Source: Anisakis pegreffii (lineage: Eukaryota; Nematoda; Chromadorea; Rhabditida; Anisakidae). From it: a stretch of 64,000 nt of DNA. Below, piece by piece: positions 24,391 to 37,059 of the stretch. Made by a program: the position numbers and the translations under genes. How positions within the stretch are numbered: the stretch's first letter is position 1; each line of letters begins with the position of its first letter. A model generated the notes under the pieces. It did no database searches and was not told the DNA's origin. It was given only the letters and a program-made list of their open reading frames with translations. Location of the stretch: NCBI GenBank assembly GCA_035041965.1, contig JAPYMA010002771.1, forward strand, positions 248,001 through 312,000, written 5' to 3'.

Positions 24391-25457
24391 CTGAGCAATG
24401 TTAAAGTGGAGGGACACTGACAAACATAAAGACACCTTCTTCTGCGAACATAAGCAACTCAGCGTAATCGAACCCTCGACCTTCATCATTGCTGCATCCC
24501 AATCACCTACGCCATTCGATTATTCGTTTTTTTCATTCACCTCAAAGAAGATCTAATGTGACTGCTGTTCATTGACTCATCAAACGAATCGCATCAGCTC
24601 CAAGATCACACTTTTCTGATGTTCTTTCAAACAAATCACCACATGGAATTCAAATTGAACACCGAACCAATCTAATTAAGACGAATCAATCAATTGATGA
24701 TAGTGACTATCAGATATGCCAGCACTGTCTCGTTTCTTCTCTTCAAACTTTTCTTCGAGCACCAATTAATCATCGATTGCCTTTATATGTCCTTCCATCA
24801 AATAACACCTATCAAATTTTCGCCGTACAATGCGACATCCTCTTTCTTCTCCGATGTCATTCCTAATTTGTGTTGTCGACTACTTTTTCGATAATTCCTT
24901 CCATATGTATTTTCCTGATCGCTCTGGATCAATTTTCTGGATTTACTTTCCATACGCTCGCTTCTTGTAATCTTTTGATCAGTTGTTTTGTGTAACTTCG
25001 GACTATTCGGTCTGTTTTTCGAACCATTATGCTCGATAACACTTTCGTTCAGTCATTTTCTGAGGTGAAACATCAAATGAGAATTTGAAAGTTTCTCATT
25101 TCAAAACCCTTTCAAGATGATATAATTTTGACTTTCTTTTCATTCAAATCAGTTGATTCATATTTCAAATGCTTATTTCTTCCTCAGTTTCACATATTTC
25201 AACTTTATATGTCAGTCTTCAAATTCACTGTTGACTGCATCGCATCCATCTACCATTTGATCAATTGTTTGTTTTTTCATCTGCCTTCCAGATGAATAGT
25301 TCAATAGCTTCCTTGGTGTGAACAATTGTGGAAATGGATAATATTTATGTTTGCAATTGACTTAGATTTAAGTGCACCTGAAAGATTGCGTATTTGTGAC
25401 ACATGAATAATAAACAGCTAATATGGATGCATTGAATGAATTCAGAAAACATCAGAG
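24391..25457. other. Divergent intergenic region before the M1 peptidase
   Basis: AT-rich. It should contain the promoter of the M1 peptidase and the 5' part of the minus-strand coiled-coil gene. A splice-leader-type acceptor (GAATTCAG) ends at 25445, twelve bases before the peptidase ATG. Confidence 0.45.
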
Positions 25458-28400
25458 ATGATGTTAAAGGATTCTGAAGAAGGAGAGGAACGACCCGTCG
25501 TTGAAGAAACGTCGGGCGAAGACGACACTGATAACAAACTGGAGGACGTCGACCTTAGTGACCAAAAGGGTCTCATTGGCATGAGCGATTCGTCCGAAAA
25601 GACGCCTAAAGCTACTGTACGCAAAATTTCATCTTTTGGGTGTTTTATAATTGCAAATCGAGCTCATTGTTGAGAGGTTGCGACGCAGTGATCATTCATT
25701 ATTGTTAAGATTCAGTAGATATCTGTAAGAGAAGCACTCTTCAGTTGCTAAGAATTAATCAATTCCAGGATGAGGTTGCTCCAATGAACGGTGGCAGAAA
25801 AGCAGAATTTAAGCCAGCAGCACCAAGAAAGCCACAAAAGATAACATGTTCAAAATCAACTGCACTTTTACTGTTCTTGATAGCAGTGGCTGCGGTGATT
25901 CTGTCCGCATTTGTTACCTTTTGGATCACAAAAGGAATATACGATCATTCGATGGATATCAAGCCGCTTATAGGCGAAGAAGCACTTGAATCGTACTTCT
26001 TTATTATTCAATTTTGCATTCTCTACTTGGGAAATGTCACATCTTAGCCTTCCTAAAACCCTTTTCTCTCGTAGACCCATAGAATCGCTCTTTTTATTTG
26101 GAAACTTTTGTCGTAGTTGAACTGGAAGCTTCATTGTGAACGACTTTAATTTCATAAACGACCTTTGAGGCGCTGATTGCTTAGTATTTGAAGTTCTCCG
26201 AACTACCTAAAGCAATATTTTGAAAATGCAAGAAAGTTCTTGAGATTAATTGACAACACCATATTGAAGAAGTACACCGAGTGATGAGAATGCAGCCAAC
26301 GCAGAGGCGTTCATCGATGAACCAACAGCTGCTGAATTACGATTGCCCAACAATTTGTCACCGTTATGGTCTGCCTTCTAACCAACTCTTAATCTTATCA
26401 TCATTCCACTCCAACCAATCAAAACATACCATTCCGGCAATCAATCACCAAAATTTTCGACTCACTCCATATTCAAAAATTTCGAGCAATCGTTAAGCAC
26501 AATCGAATTTCCCGAAGAGTTTCAACTCAGTGTGTCCCTGACCATCACACGTTTTGCTCATGAACTACTCTTTATCTGCAAACACTAAATTTCGCAACAC
26601 AACAAATGCTTGAGCATTATTAATCGGCCTGTTGAAAACCATTAAGGTACAACGTCTCAGTAAAAACCTATCTACCCGGATATGTGGATATACCGGCAGA
26701 TAGGAATCTAACATTCGACGCGGCACTCATTATTAAGTTTCGAGTTAATGAGGCAACCGATCGGATCGTTTTAAGTGCAGTGAATTTGAATTTTTCGGAC
26801 GATGTCAGCAAATACAAGCTGCTGCAAGATCAGAAAGCTCAACCACTTCGGGTATGATATCCGTTCATTGCGATCACATGAATAGATGCATTCATCCGTT
26901 GAACTGTTGTTACGTATTACGTTGTGACCGTAGCAGAGAATTAACAGCTTTTCTTACTGACATGAACCAACCGAGCAAACGTTGCAATGAATTGGTTTCA
27001 TTGGAAACTGATTGCGTATTTTGATGGTTCATGTTGAAAGGCTAACAGACAGTGATTGCATTGCTGAATAGGCGGGTTCTGAGAGGTAATTTTAGGTAAC
27101 GAGACATCTGAGAGATGCCGCAGAGGTGGATATAGAGAACAGCACTGTGTTATCACATCAGACTGATGATGAGTCGAAGCAAGGCAAAGAATCTGAAGCC
27201 GGTCCGGTGGTTGAGGTAATAACTTGACGAATACGCAGATGATAGTGAATGATTGAATGTTTTGATCGTGAACGTAATGCTATATCTTGAATAATGTGAT
27301 AAAGTTTAGTATGACGAAGAGCAATTCACAACTGAAACGCCAACCGAAAGACCGCAAACGGATGACGGTGGATCATCGCGATCCGGGCAAACAGCAGCAG
27401 ACGCACAGGTAGGTGAACGCAAATCTTGAACATCGGCGAATATTCCAAACAAACTTTAACAATTCAATTCAGGTGGCTAAAGTGACTCTGAATGATACAG
27501 TTGAGATGGTTTATTTCGATTTGGATGGTGAGCTGAAACCAGGCGAAGAATATTACTTCAGAGTAACATTATTATCCATATCAAGTTTGCTTCTCCTCTG
27601 TTGTTATTATCATCCTCAGTTCTGAATCACTGTAACAGTCGCAAAATTCAATAGCTTCAAGAAGGGACATTATCATCTGAAATTCCTTTGATCACAAGAG
27701 ATCACATTGAGATCAATGTTCGTGGTTGAAGCATATTTTTTCGGATTTCCGTCAAAAGTTAACATTTACTGTTTTTTAAAGGATGAAACTATTATTGTTT
27801 TTAGCTGCTATATAAAGGTTTAATTGCGGACAAACTATCGGGCCTTTATTTGAGTCAGTATGTGGATAGCGATGGCGAGAAACGGTACGTTTTACTTGTG
27901 TTACGGATGCAGAGCGATTTGATTCAGCGCTGTCGAAATATCTCACTTCGAGCATCATTATAATGATGAATTCGCAATGAACAAATTGATAATGAATAAT
28001 TTCGAATCAGCACTGAAATGATATACGGATACTTGTGCAATTGGAACAATCATTTGTTCAAGCGCAGTTTGACACTTTGAAGGTTTCTGGCTGTGACTCA
28101 GATGGAGCCAACTGATGCGCGACGGTTGGTGCCATGCTTTGATGAGCCTCAGTTCAAGGCCGTCTGGAAAGTGAAAGTGATCCATCCACGGGGCACAGTT
28201 GCAATCTCAAACGGAATTGAGCACAAGAACGCTGTTGAGAGGTTGCGTTAAGCCAAGTTAAACTCCGAAATATGTTCGAAACTCACTCAAATACAACAAT
28301 CATTCAAATCATCGTTGCGTTTTATGGAAGGAGTCGCAGATGGGCATTAGCAGAAGTTAAGTGGCTAACTAGCGAAGTAGTGGAATAGCTTATTCGCTGA

Positions 28401-31400
28401 TTAGTGCAAATTATTCACTGACTATCGCCAGTTAGCGCTAATGCCCATCTGTGCAAGTTTTAACAATAACTGAGTTTTGGTATTTTTGTTGTTTTGATCA
28501 CGAACATATGATTTGACTGGATCGCTTGACTGAGAATGAGAATGCCACAAAATTTCAGCGATGACCACGATTGGGTAGTGACAAAGTTCAAACCAACCCT
28601 GCCGATGTCATCTTATCTACTCGCATTGACAGTCACTGATTTCGATTATAACGAAGGTGCTACCAGGCGTGGAACTAGGGTATACTTATCCTTATCATAA
28701 TGCTTTTCCCCAAGTGCTATAACTTCCAAATACGTGCAAGCACCTTATCCGACTACACAGCATTCAGTCCCATATTCGACTAGTTCAATGTTAATGGAGG
28801 AGTTTTTATTAAGCAATGAGCTCGTAATCCTGCACAAAAAACAATGAGAAGTGCACGAAACTTTTCATAAATTCAAATATCACGAAAGTATTGCTGAGGA
28901 CATTCGGAGCGATATTTCAGTTTCGCGTATGGTCACGGAAAGAAGCACTGAATCAAACACTTTATGCACTCGAATCCGGAATACGAGTCTTGGAGTTCTA
29001 CGAAGACTATTACGATATTCCATTCCCACTCGAGAAGCAAGGTTCCTTCACTTTTTCTGACAATGAGCAAAAAAATCAACTAATGAAAAAATATGAAAAC
29101 ATGATGATCGGTGGTGGGTGGGTTCTAAGTAGAAACGTAATGATGATGAAATTTAGATATGATAGCGCTGCCTGACTTCGCTGCGGGCGCTATGGAGAAC
29201 TGGGGACTGGTGACGTACCGCGAGAAATATCTTCTTTATGATAGTGCGTTGTATACACCGATGCAGAAGGCTAACGTTGCACTGGTGGTTGCACACGAAC
29301 TCGCACATCAAGTGAATTGTTTGCATCTTGAGAAGAATATTGCTTCTTGAAGTGTGAATTACGAAGACATTTTCAGAATTATAAACGCATCTTGCAAAAT
29401 GCTCCGATTGATCTATTCTTCCGAATCACACAGAATAGTGGTTCCATCGTAATAATATTTGATGTTTTTCATTTGACCTTCGACTGAAATAATTCTGATA
29501 GCAACATTTGTGTGCTGTTATTTCAGTGGTTTGGAAATTTGGTGACAATGAAATGGTGGGATGATTTGTGGTTGAACGAGGGATTTGCCACTTACATGGA
29601 ATATTTGGGTGCTGATGCGATCAGTCAAGGGAACTTTAAAATGGTCAGCTGTTTTTGATGCATCGTCGGATTTTTATGATTGAGTATCGGAAGCAGCGAT
29701 AAATGCTGATTAATTAAGGGTGAATGGTTTCTGGTGGATGCATTAGAGCTTGCACTCGATCGAGACGCACGAGCCACTTCTCATCCTTTACATTTTCGAA
29801 TTGATAAGGCCGAAGATGTCAGTGAAGCGTTCGATGATATCACCTACGATAAGGTATCATCACTTCGTCATTCCATTCAGACATATCATTAAAACCAACT
29901 CTCAATTTCAGGGTGCCTCAATAATTCGTATGATTCAAGAAGTGATGGGTGAAGAAAATTTCAAAAAAGGTCTCAATGTGAGTTGATTTATGATCATTAC
30001 CATAGGTCAATTTCAATTTCTGATCATTCTGATCAAAGAGTCGCATCCCAGGTTTGTTTCATTTGACGGGTGTATCACTTGAAGATATACTTGGATCGAT
30101 TCCGGTTGTCAAATGCTGAACACAATGATTTATGGGCGGCACTCGACGAGGCAGTGCCTGAAACGTTGTTGGCGTGGAATGGTGATAAACTGAATATTCG
30201 CGATTTCGCATCGAAGTGGATCGACCAGGTTTACTCTTAATGAAGTGTCTCTGAATTCTGTTACACTCCCTTCATCAATTCTGTTCTGGTAGTCGGTCGT
30301 AGTGCATTCGATTATCTGTTAATTCGATCTCGTAAGGATTCGATTCATCGAAAATAAACAGCCTGATGCATTTTCAGATGGGTTATCCAGTGCTCGAACT
30401 GCGCAGACTTTCACCAACACGTATTGAGTTGCATCAAAGACGTTTCAAGTGGGATGAGAAAGCACTCGAAAAGGAGAAATATCGAAACGCTGAGTTCTGG
30501 TCACTATTGCAACGTTCTGAAATTTGATAGTTTCCAATGATCGGGAAATACGAAATTACCGGTAATTTTTCAGGTACAAATACGACATCCCAATTTGGTA
30601 CTCTATCAATGGCACTGAAAAACCGATGGAATGGCTTCATGAAGGTGATTTTATTGTCTTTGCTTTCATAACAGCGCAATACATACACTGTTTAGTGAAG
30701 CTTGATATTTTAAAACACTGCAAGTTGATGTTTGATATCACATCTCACTATGTGCATTAGAAAATGAGTGAGATATTGTATAATCAGAAAGACTGCATAA
30801 TTCGACATACCAAGATTGACTGTACCGTGCGAATGAACAAATTGACAGATTTAGCTCAAGGAATCAACGTGAAACTCGATGAATTGTTTGTGTTGAACAG
30901 TGGCTCACGAGGATTTTATCGAGTGAATTATAACGAAGAATGCTGGAATAAGATCATTGATCAGTTACTTCATGATTACACAGTATGTCGCTTGAGCGCT
31001 CTATTCTTAAACTCCAACTCACTAGAAGAAGTCATAAATGAGCATTCAAGACAACCGTAACTTAGGTGGAAAGTTCTGAAAATTTTGGTTTGAAAGCATA
31101 GAATTATGGAGATTCTGATCAATTTTCTTCTTACGATTTGATTTGACCAATCACCAAATTTTTCACTTCATAGAAGATAGACGTGCGTTCTCGTGCTCGA
31201 ATCATCGGTGATGCATTCGCGTTGGCCGAAGCGGGTCAGATCTCGTATGATATTCCATTGAATATCAGTGCGTATCTGCCGAGCGAGACGGAGTACTTGC
31301 CATGGGCACTGGCACTCGACGGATTCAACTTGATCATCTCGAACTTCGGTGATGAGCCTGAATTGGAGTTACTCAGGGTCACTTCATTTCTATCACTCTC

Positions 31401-33135
31401 TTTGCTGTTCATCATAAGAAAACTATTTAATGCAATGTTCTGGCCATAATTTTATGTATTCAATAGAAATAGATTTTGCTTCCAAAACGATCCTAGAAAT
31501 AATGCTTCTTGGCTTTAAGATGTGTTAACATCGAATTCGTACAACTGAAGAAACTCGTAGTATTTGGTTTTGAAATAGAAATTAGGCTTGCAGCTGACGC
31601 GATTGCCATTGAATTGCAGGAATACCTAGATCCTTTATTGGCACCACTCTATGAACGAATTAACTGGGACGTTTTGAATACAACTTATTTGGAAGAGAAG
31701 CAGTTCTTCGAGAAGTGAGTGGAATAAGTACTTTATTCATGAAACTTTCATCGAAGCTCAGTTATTGGACTAGAAGTTTGATCTTTCAGCCAGTTGGACT
31801 ACAGTATAATCCATGAATATTGCCGTATTCGGAATATCGATTGCACGGATCGATTTTTGAATCTTTTCAAGACGAAACTTTTGGATGTTTGTGAGGGCGA
31901 CACAGTACTCTCTAGTGAATGCAGCAGGTTCGTTTCCATCCATAAAGAATGAAAGGAACGCGATTCAATGAATGCCAATCGAAAATCTTTAGTTTTTTGT
32001 GAGAACTCTCCACTTCTGGTTTGATGAAAAGTAAATGAATTATGACTGTAGTGTTCCGGTACCAATACGAGGAATGGTGTATTGTGAAGGTGTGCGGCAA
32101 GGTGCAGAAAAAGTTTGGAATAGGATATTCGAGTTGTATCAACGAGAGAGGGTCCAAGTGGAACGTGATCGGTTACTTGTTGGGTTGACATGCTCCAGAG
32201 ATCCACTGACCATCAAGAAGTAAAATTGCTTTGAGTGTTTGATTATTCGGAAAGACGAACGGTTTTGAATGTTCATGACATAAGCGATGCCCTGAATAAT
32301 AGAAAAATGAGATTATTGACGCAATTTTGCTATGATTTCTTCGTCCTGCATAGGTTACTGACCATGGCATCAAATTTGAATGATACATCGATTCGACTGC
32401 AAGATGCGCCGACTGTTTTCCTCAACGTTTATCGTGACCCCGTTGGCAAGCTACTCACTTTCGACTACCTTCAAGACAACCTCGCACGCCTTTACAAAGA
32501 GTTAGTTCTTTGGAAGATTGCAATCCGCAGCATTAATCTGAAAATGTACAGTTGAATTTCATTACATTCTCGTTCTAGTGCTCATCAATGATATTTATAG
32601 TCTGAAAGAACAACAAACACTCCTGAAAAGGATTATAATGAGCGGCACGAGCGTTAGAGGTGATCGCAAAGTAGCTCAAGTTAGTGCTTGCTCTTCGTCG
32701 TTCTGAATAACGATAACTCGGTTCCATGATCGATAAAGTTTTTGATTTGTTCCTTATTCTTTATCAAAAACTTGCAAATTCGAATAATTGAAAGTTCATC
32801 AAGAAAAATTCGCCAATTTGTAAACTTTATTTCAGTTGGAAGCATTTATCAAGAAAAACAAGAGAATCACAGACAAACTGGATATTTTCAGTCAGCAGCT
32901 GGAACTATCGAAAACAAATACGGTGAATCTGCTTAATGTTTCGGCATTTTATCATCAACATTAATGAATTTATTTGCAAACTCGTAGTCACCCTCTCGTG
33001 AATTCATGCGGAAGAACAAACTACTGGAAATTCAAAATATGTCTGTGATTTCAGCAATGGATACATCGCAATTTCAAACTGCTCACTGATTGGTTAACGA
33101 AACAGAATGAGCAAAGGAAGAAGGAAGAACTTTAA
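25458..33135 (+). CDS. Type II membrane M1 aminopeptidase (aminopeptidase N-like)
   Basis: About 27 exons from ATG 25458 to TAA 33133-33135. M1 zinc aminopeptidases remove N-terminal residues from peptides outside the cell. Order: acidic cytoplasmic N-terminus (exon 25458-25616); signal anchor [20 protein letters not shown] in exon 25769-25992; the N-terminal beta domain ([34 protein letters not shown]); substrate motif GAMEN at about 29190; zinc site HELAHQWFGN spanning exons 29157-29311 and 29527-29643, with the third ligand in LNEGFATY. The C-terminal helical domain has [28 protein letters not shown], the motif [13 protein letters not shown] and GLTCSRDP. All catalytic residues are kept, so it should be active. 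Two exons, 27096-27215 and 27310-27408, insert about 73 acidic, Ser/Thr-rich residues into the N-terminal domain. Junctions at 30644-30761 and 31377-31598 are unsure. An intron holds a foldback repeat (28337-28451). Confidence 0.93.
28337..28451. mobile_element. 115 bp foldback element (MITE-like) in an M1 intron
   Basis: CAGATGGGCATTAGC at 28337 is the exact reverse complement of GCTAATGCCCATCTG ending at 28451. The inner sequence also pairs in part (GCTAACTAGCG near 28372 with CGCCAGTTAGC near 28428). It lies wholly within the intron between exons 28083-28241 and 28559-28679. Looks like a short non-autonomous foldback transposon. Confidence 0.75.
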
Positions 33136-34367
33136 TGAATATGCTATTATCAATACCAGATCGATTAACGCCTAGCAGTCGATCGGCACAATATATGTCA
33201 TTCGTATACCAGATATACGCCTTGAAAGATGATCATCTTATTGTTATATAGTGATTATTTATTGAAATACTCAATTTGTGATCATATCGAAACGATGATT
33301 TATGTGATATGATTTATAATGTTCTTTTATCCGCTATTCGTGATTCGTAATACGAGTGTGTGCCTAACAAGCGGTATTTTCATTATTTTCTATTTACTCG
33401 GATATTTCTTTTCACAATCGATTCAAAAGAATGTAATTTGAAACAACGTTGAACTCACCACAAAACTGTCAAAATGAACCAGGTTTTATATTTTCACTTC
33501 GAAAACCATTGAATTTTCAGTTGATCATTCATTTAGAGCTATGCAGTCGTTTCGTCTCTGGTGCGCAGCTCTTATATTGTATTGTGGCTACACGAGTAAT
33601 TAATCAGTTATTCACTTACTCACTATGCTGATCATATGCTCATTCGCTTCAAACCGATTGCTATTTTCCCAAATCTTACAATTAGATATCAGGATCTTAA
33701 GAATAGCTCTCGAAGATACTTGACTCCAGTGATGATCCTATACATACATATGATCATTCCGATCGAACAAAAAGTTTATGATAATCATACCAAGCATATT
33801 GGATTTAATGTTTTTGCATTCACTCGAAAAGAAATGAAATGAGAATTTGATATTGGATTCTGTATTATAACTTTTTGGTCATTGATCAGCGTTATTATTG
33901 TTGTTGCAACGATCGTTTTGTGTCAATAAAAGATTAGTTATTCTTCCTTATAAAATCGCTTATGAACGGAAATAATTCACAATAAGAAATTCTGATTTCA
34001 TGAATTTGTGGCGAATTCCATCGGATAACTTAGTTCGATTGATTCTTTTTGGAATCGCAAAGACAGATAGACAGTAAAAGGTGGACGATGTCGATTTGAT
34101 TGGAGAACGACGAAGTGGTGATAATGACCTTCAATGAATGCATTCATATCGATCGAATATGCCGACAGCCCTGATTTAATACTCATTCATTTCATGATAC
34201 TCTTCACGAACACTTTAACTACGGTTTTCGAATAGGTTCACTCTGTTGTACTCATTACATATTCTGGTATTAGTTTACAGTCTCAAATCAACTCCTTCAA
34301 AAATCCATATTCTCCTGGCTAATTGGTCGTTAAATTCGAAGAAGTTTTAGTGGCAAAGTTTCAGTAA
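33136..34367. other. Intergenic region after the M1 peptidase
   Basis: No supported exon. An AATAAA lies at 33925-33930. An acceptor-like AGTTTCAG ends at 34364, just before the ATG of the next gene. Confidence 0.45.
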
Positions 34368-34976
34368 ATGCTTCTTCTTCTGCTGCGACCAACATACGTT
34401 GCTCTTTTTGCGATTGTACTCGGCATATTCTTGACCACGGTGAACATCTACCAATTGCGTTCTCTGCAACATCAACATTACACGTATGCTGCATTCGTTT
34501 CTCTTCTCATCTCCACTTCATGCTAAAGCTTCTACTTTTAGCTTCTTCAACGCTGATCGTTTGTCTGAACCAACTAATCTCTCGAAGTCAATCGCAGAAG
34601 ATGATGCAAGAAAGCCGATTGCGTGGATTAAAGGCGAACGAGTAATATTCAATAGAATCGCTTTATAAACGAATAGTTTCAGTTGAGAAATCCTTCAACA
34701 AGATTCTACTGAACAGAGTTCCTTCAAAAACCTTTAATGCAGAGCAAATGTAGATGACGTTGAGCAAAATAATCACCATTCCTAAACGGATGATATTTTG
34801 ATCAGCAATTATGATTTACTTACTTATTCAGCCCATAGTAGGACATCGTTAGCTCTAGTAACGCTTCTCAAGTAGACAAAAATTTTTATTGATTTGTTGA
34901 GACGTTCAGATGGAATCCGGCTATTTATCTCATGTTATTTGGGTTTTCGAACGTCTTGGCTACAAGATTCTAAAGG
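34368..34976 (+). CDS. Start of a type II membrane protein, possibly TTLL-15-like; 3' part unresolved
   Basis: Three exons join in phase: 34368-34483, 34542-34641 and 34910-34976. They encode an N-terminal signal anchor (LLLLLRPTYVALFAIVLGIF and on), a short linker, then KPIAWIKGER joined to MESGYLSHVIWVFERLGYKI. The last segment resembles the entry into a tubulin-tyrosine-ligase-like domain of membrane TTLL proteins; this is family memory, not a computed match. A splice-leader-type acceptor ends three bases before the ATG. After 34976 the frame breaks (stop soon after EFESWN). Later plus-strand coding-like fragments (about 35270-35287, 35660-35830, 35860-35939, 35983-36060, 36420-36545) switch frame. 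The gene is therefore either degraded or sits in poorly corrected sequence. Confidence 0.45.
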
Positions 34977-37059
34977 GTGAACAACAAAAACCATCAAATG
35001 AAATCGAATTCGAAAGCTGGAATTAAATCATAGATAAAGGCAGCTTGTTGATCACCTGGCTTGATGCCATCAATGGAAAGTAATAAGGTTGATATAGATT
35101 AATTCCTTTTCGAGAGATGGCACTTAACGCTTGAGCGAAAGCCTGGTCGCAGACGCCGATAAATTAAACCAATGAAAGATAACGCGAGGTAGATATGAGA
35201 GTATTGCCCCGGTACGTTATGCAACCATAATGCAGACTTTTCAGGTTTTCAATCACAACAAACCAACATATGTCGCAGCAGGTAAGCGCTTCATTGATAA
35301 AGGTGATCATGGCTGTATGTGAGAGAGTATAGATGCTTCCGTTATCACTGGGGTCATCTTCGAGCGAGTCAAGCTCTGACCTTCATTCTCGACGAATAAT
35401 TCAAATGTTTTCCTAAATGGAGGTTCGAAAATAATCAAGCGTTTCATTAGTTCATTTGGAAAGGCAAACGGCATTCAGGTAAACGCTCTGAATTTTTCGC
35501 ACTTTTCGGTCACCCGAAGAATGGCAAACTGTTTACACAAACAATCCATTCATTTTCTGATAGTGCTTCGCATTGATCATTATGATCAGCTTTATTGATC
35601 TCAGCTGATCATAGAATTGATTAAATAATACTCAAAGACAATGAATAACACTGGATCACTAGTCGAATATGTCACTGGAACCCGGTCGTCGGGCCTGCCA
35701 CTTTGGTCCAAACCAATTACCGGTGAACAAGTGACTGATACGTGGTGCTTCCGTTATTATGACGGCAACAGATTCATGGGACAAATCAATTCAAACATAG
35801 CTTGTAAGTTGGCATCTGATTATTCAGCAACAAGACAGGTAATGATCACTTGCACCTTAGCCGTACAAAAGCAACGAAGTTGCAGTCGTGGACAAGAATT
35901 GTTCGCCTGGTAGATGAAGCATCTGATCGTGAATTTGAGGTATTGCCATGTTGAACATCAAATGCGGTGGTGGCTTTACAGGTAAGGATGGCTGCAGCAA
36001 AACAGCTAGGAGTTATCCGATTTTTGGACACTGAAGCAGTTTTGCATTGGAAATTGATGTTGTCCCTTCAATTTCGAGGAGCTGGCTTCACTCCATAGTG
36101 TTCACTTAGGCATTCAATGGTGCCACCAACTTGACGTGGTTTGAATCATCCAACGATTTTAAGACGTAACAATGAAGACTAAAATGAAAATCTTCAGAGT
36201 GCTACTTCCAAACAAAGATTGCATTCGAAATCCATCGACAAAAGTATGTTTAGAAATGTCAATCATGCGGTCACTGTTCCAATTTATGAATTGAAATCAC
36301 CTAATGCAGTACATGATATACCACCTCCATCGACGCAATAATGCGTAGAATAATGCTGCATACTATTCTACAAACCAAAACACGTTGCAATGTGAATATC
36401 AGTTAGATCGCTTTACGATCTAGGTTCGATGCGAAATGCCATCATCAAGATAGAGTATGGTGCTCATAGCGTCTTTATTGCTGCACGTCGATCAACTCAA
36501 AAAGATAGTCTGGCCATTGCCGTAATTCCTAAGCATGCCGCAACAAAATTATGATTCTTCTTGCGTTATTCAATGGAATTCCTAATTAAGATAGGCGTTA
36601 TCGAAGTGATCGCGCTGAGACTTACCATGAGCAAGTGAAGTTTTATGAAGACTGATAGGTATGATCGATATGCAAAGTTTGGCAAGTAGATCATTACTGA
36701 TTGATAATCAACTTTATTATACTTGTGGCTAGGTAATGTATGGAAAATACAACACAACAGTCTGTGACAAAGACTTTAGAATTCCAATGAATTGAGTAAT
36801 CAAAACACACAAACGTCGCAGCAACTGAACAGAAATAAACCCGTGAACCAAATAACTCTTCGTTTCTTCATCAACGTTATTGGACCGGTCTGATCATACT
36901 GCATGACATTGTTCACTTTAGAAGCTTCATCGAGGAGTCCTACTCGCATGTTAGCTGTTGCTGATTATTACTACTATTATTATTATCATTGGATTATTAT
37001 CAGCATTGTTAATTGTAGAGATCATCATTCATGTGCAGAATGTAACAACTAAAGCAACT
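34977..37059 (+). other. Coding-like fragments in shifting frames
   Basis: Plus-strand pieces such as SGLPLWSKPITGEQV and TDTWCFRYYDG (35690-35775), KLQSWTRIVRLVDEASDRE (35875-35937), RMAAAKQLGVIRFLDTEAV (35987-36043) and STQKDSLAIAVIPKHAATK (36492-36548) have coding character. Some have splice-like borders (GAG|GTATTG, TTTACAG). They cannot be joined into one frame and I do not recognise the protein. They may be the rest of the 34368 gene or a separate one. Confidence 0.3.
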
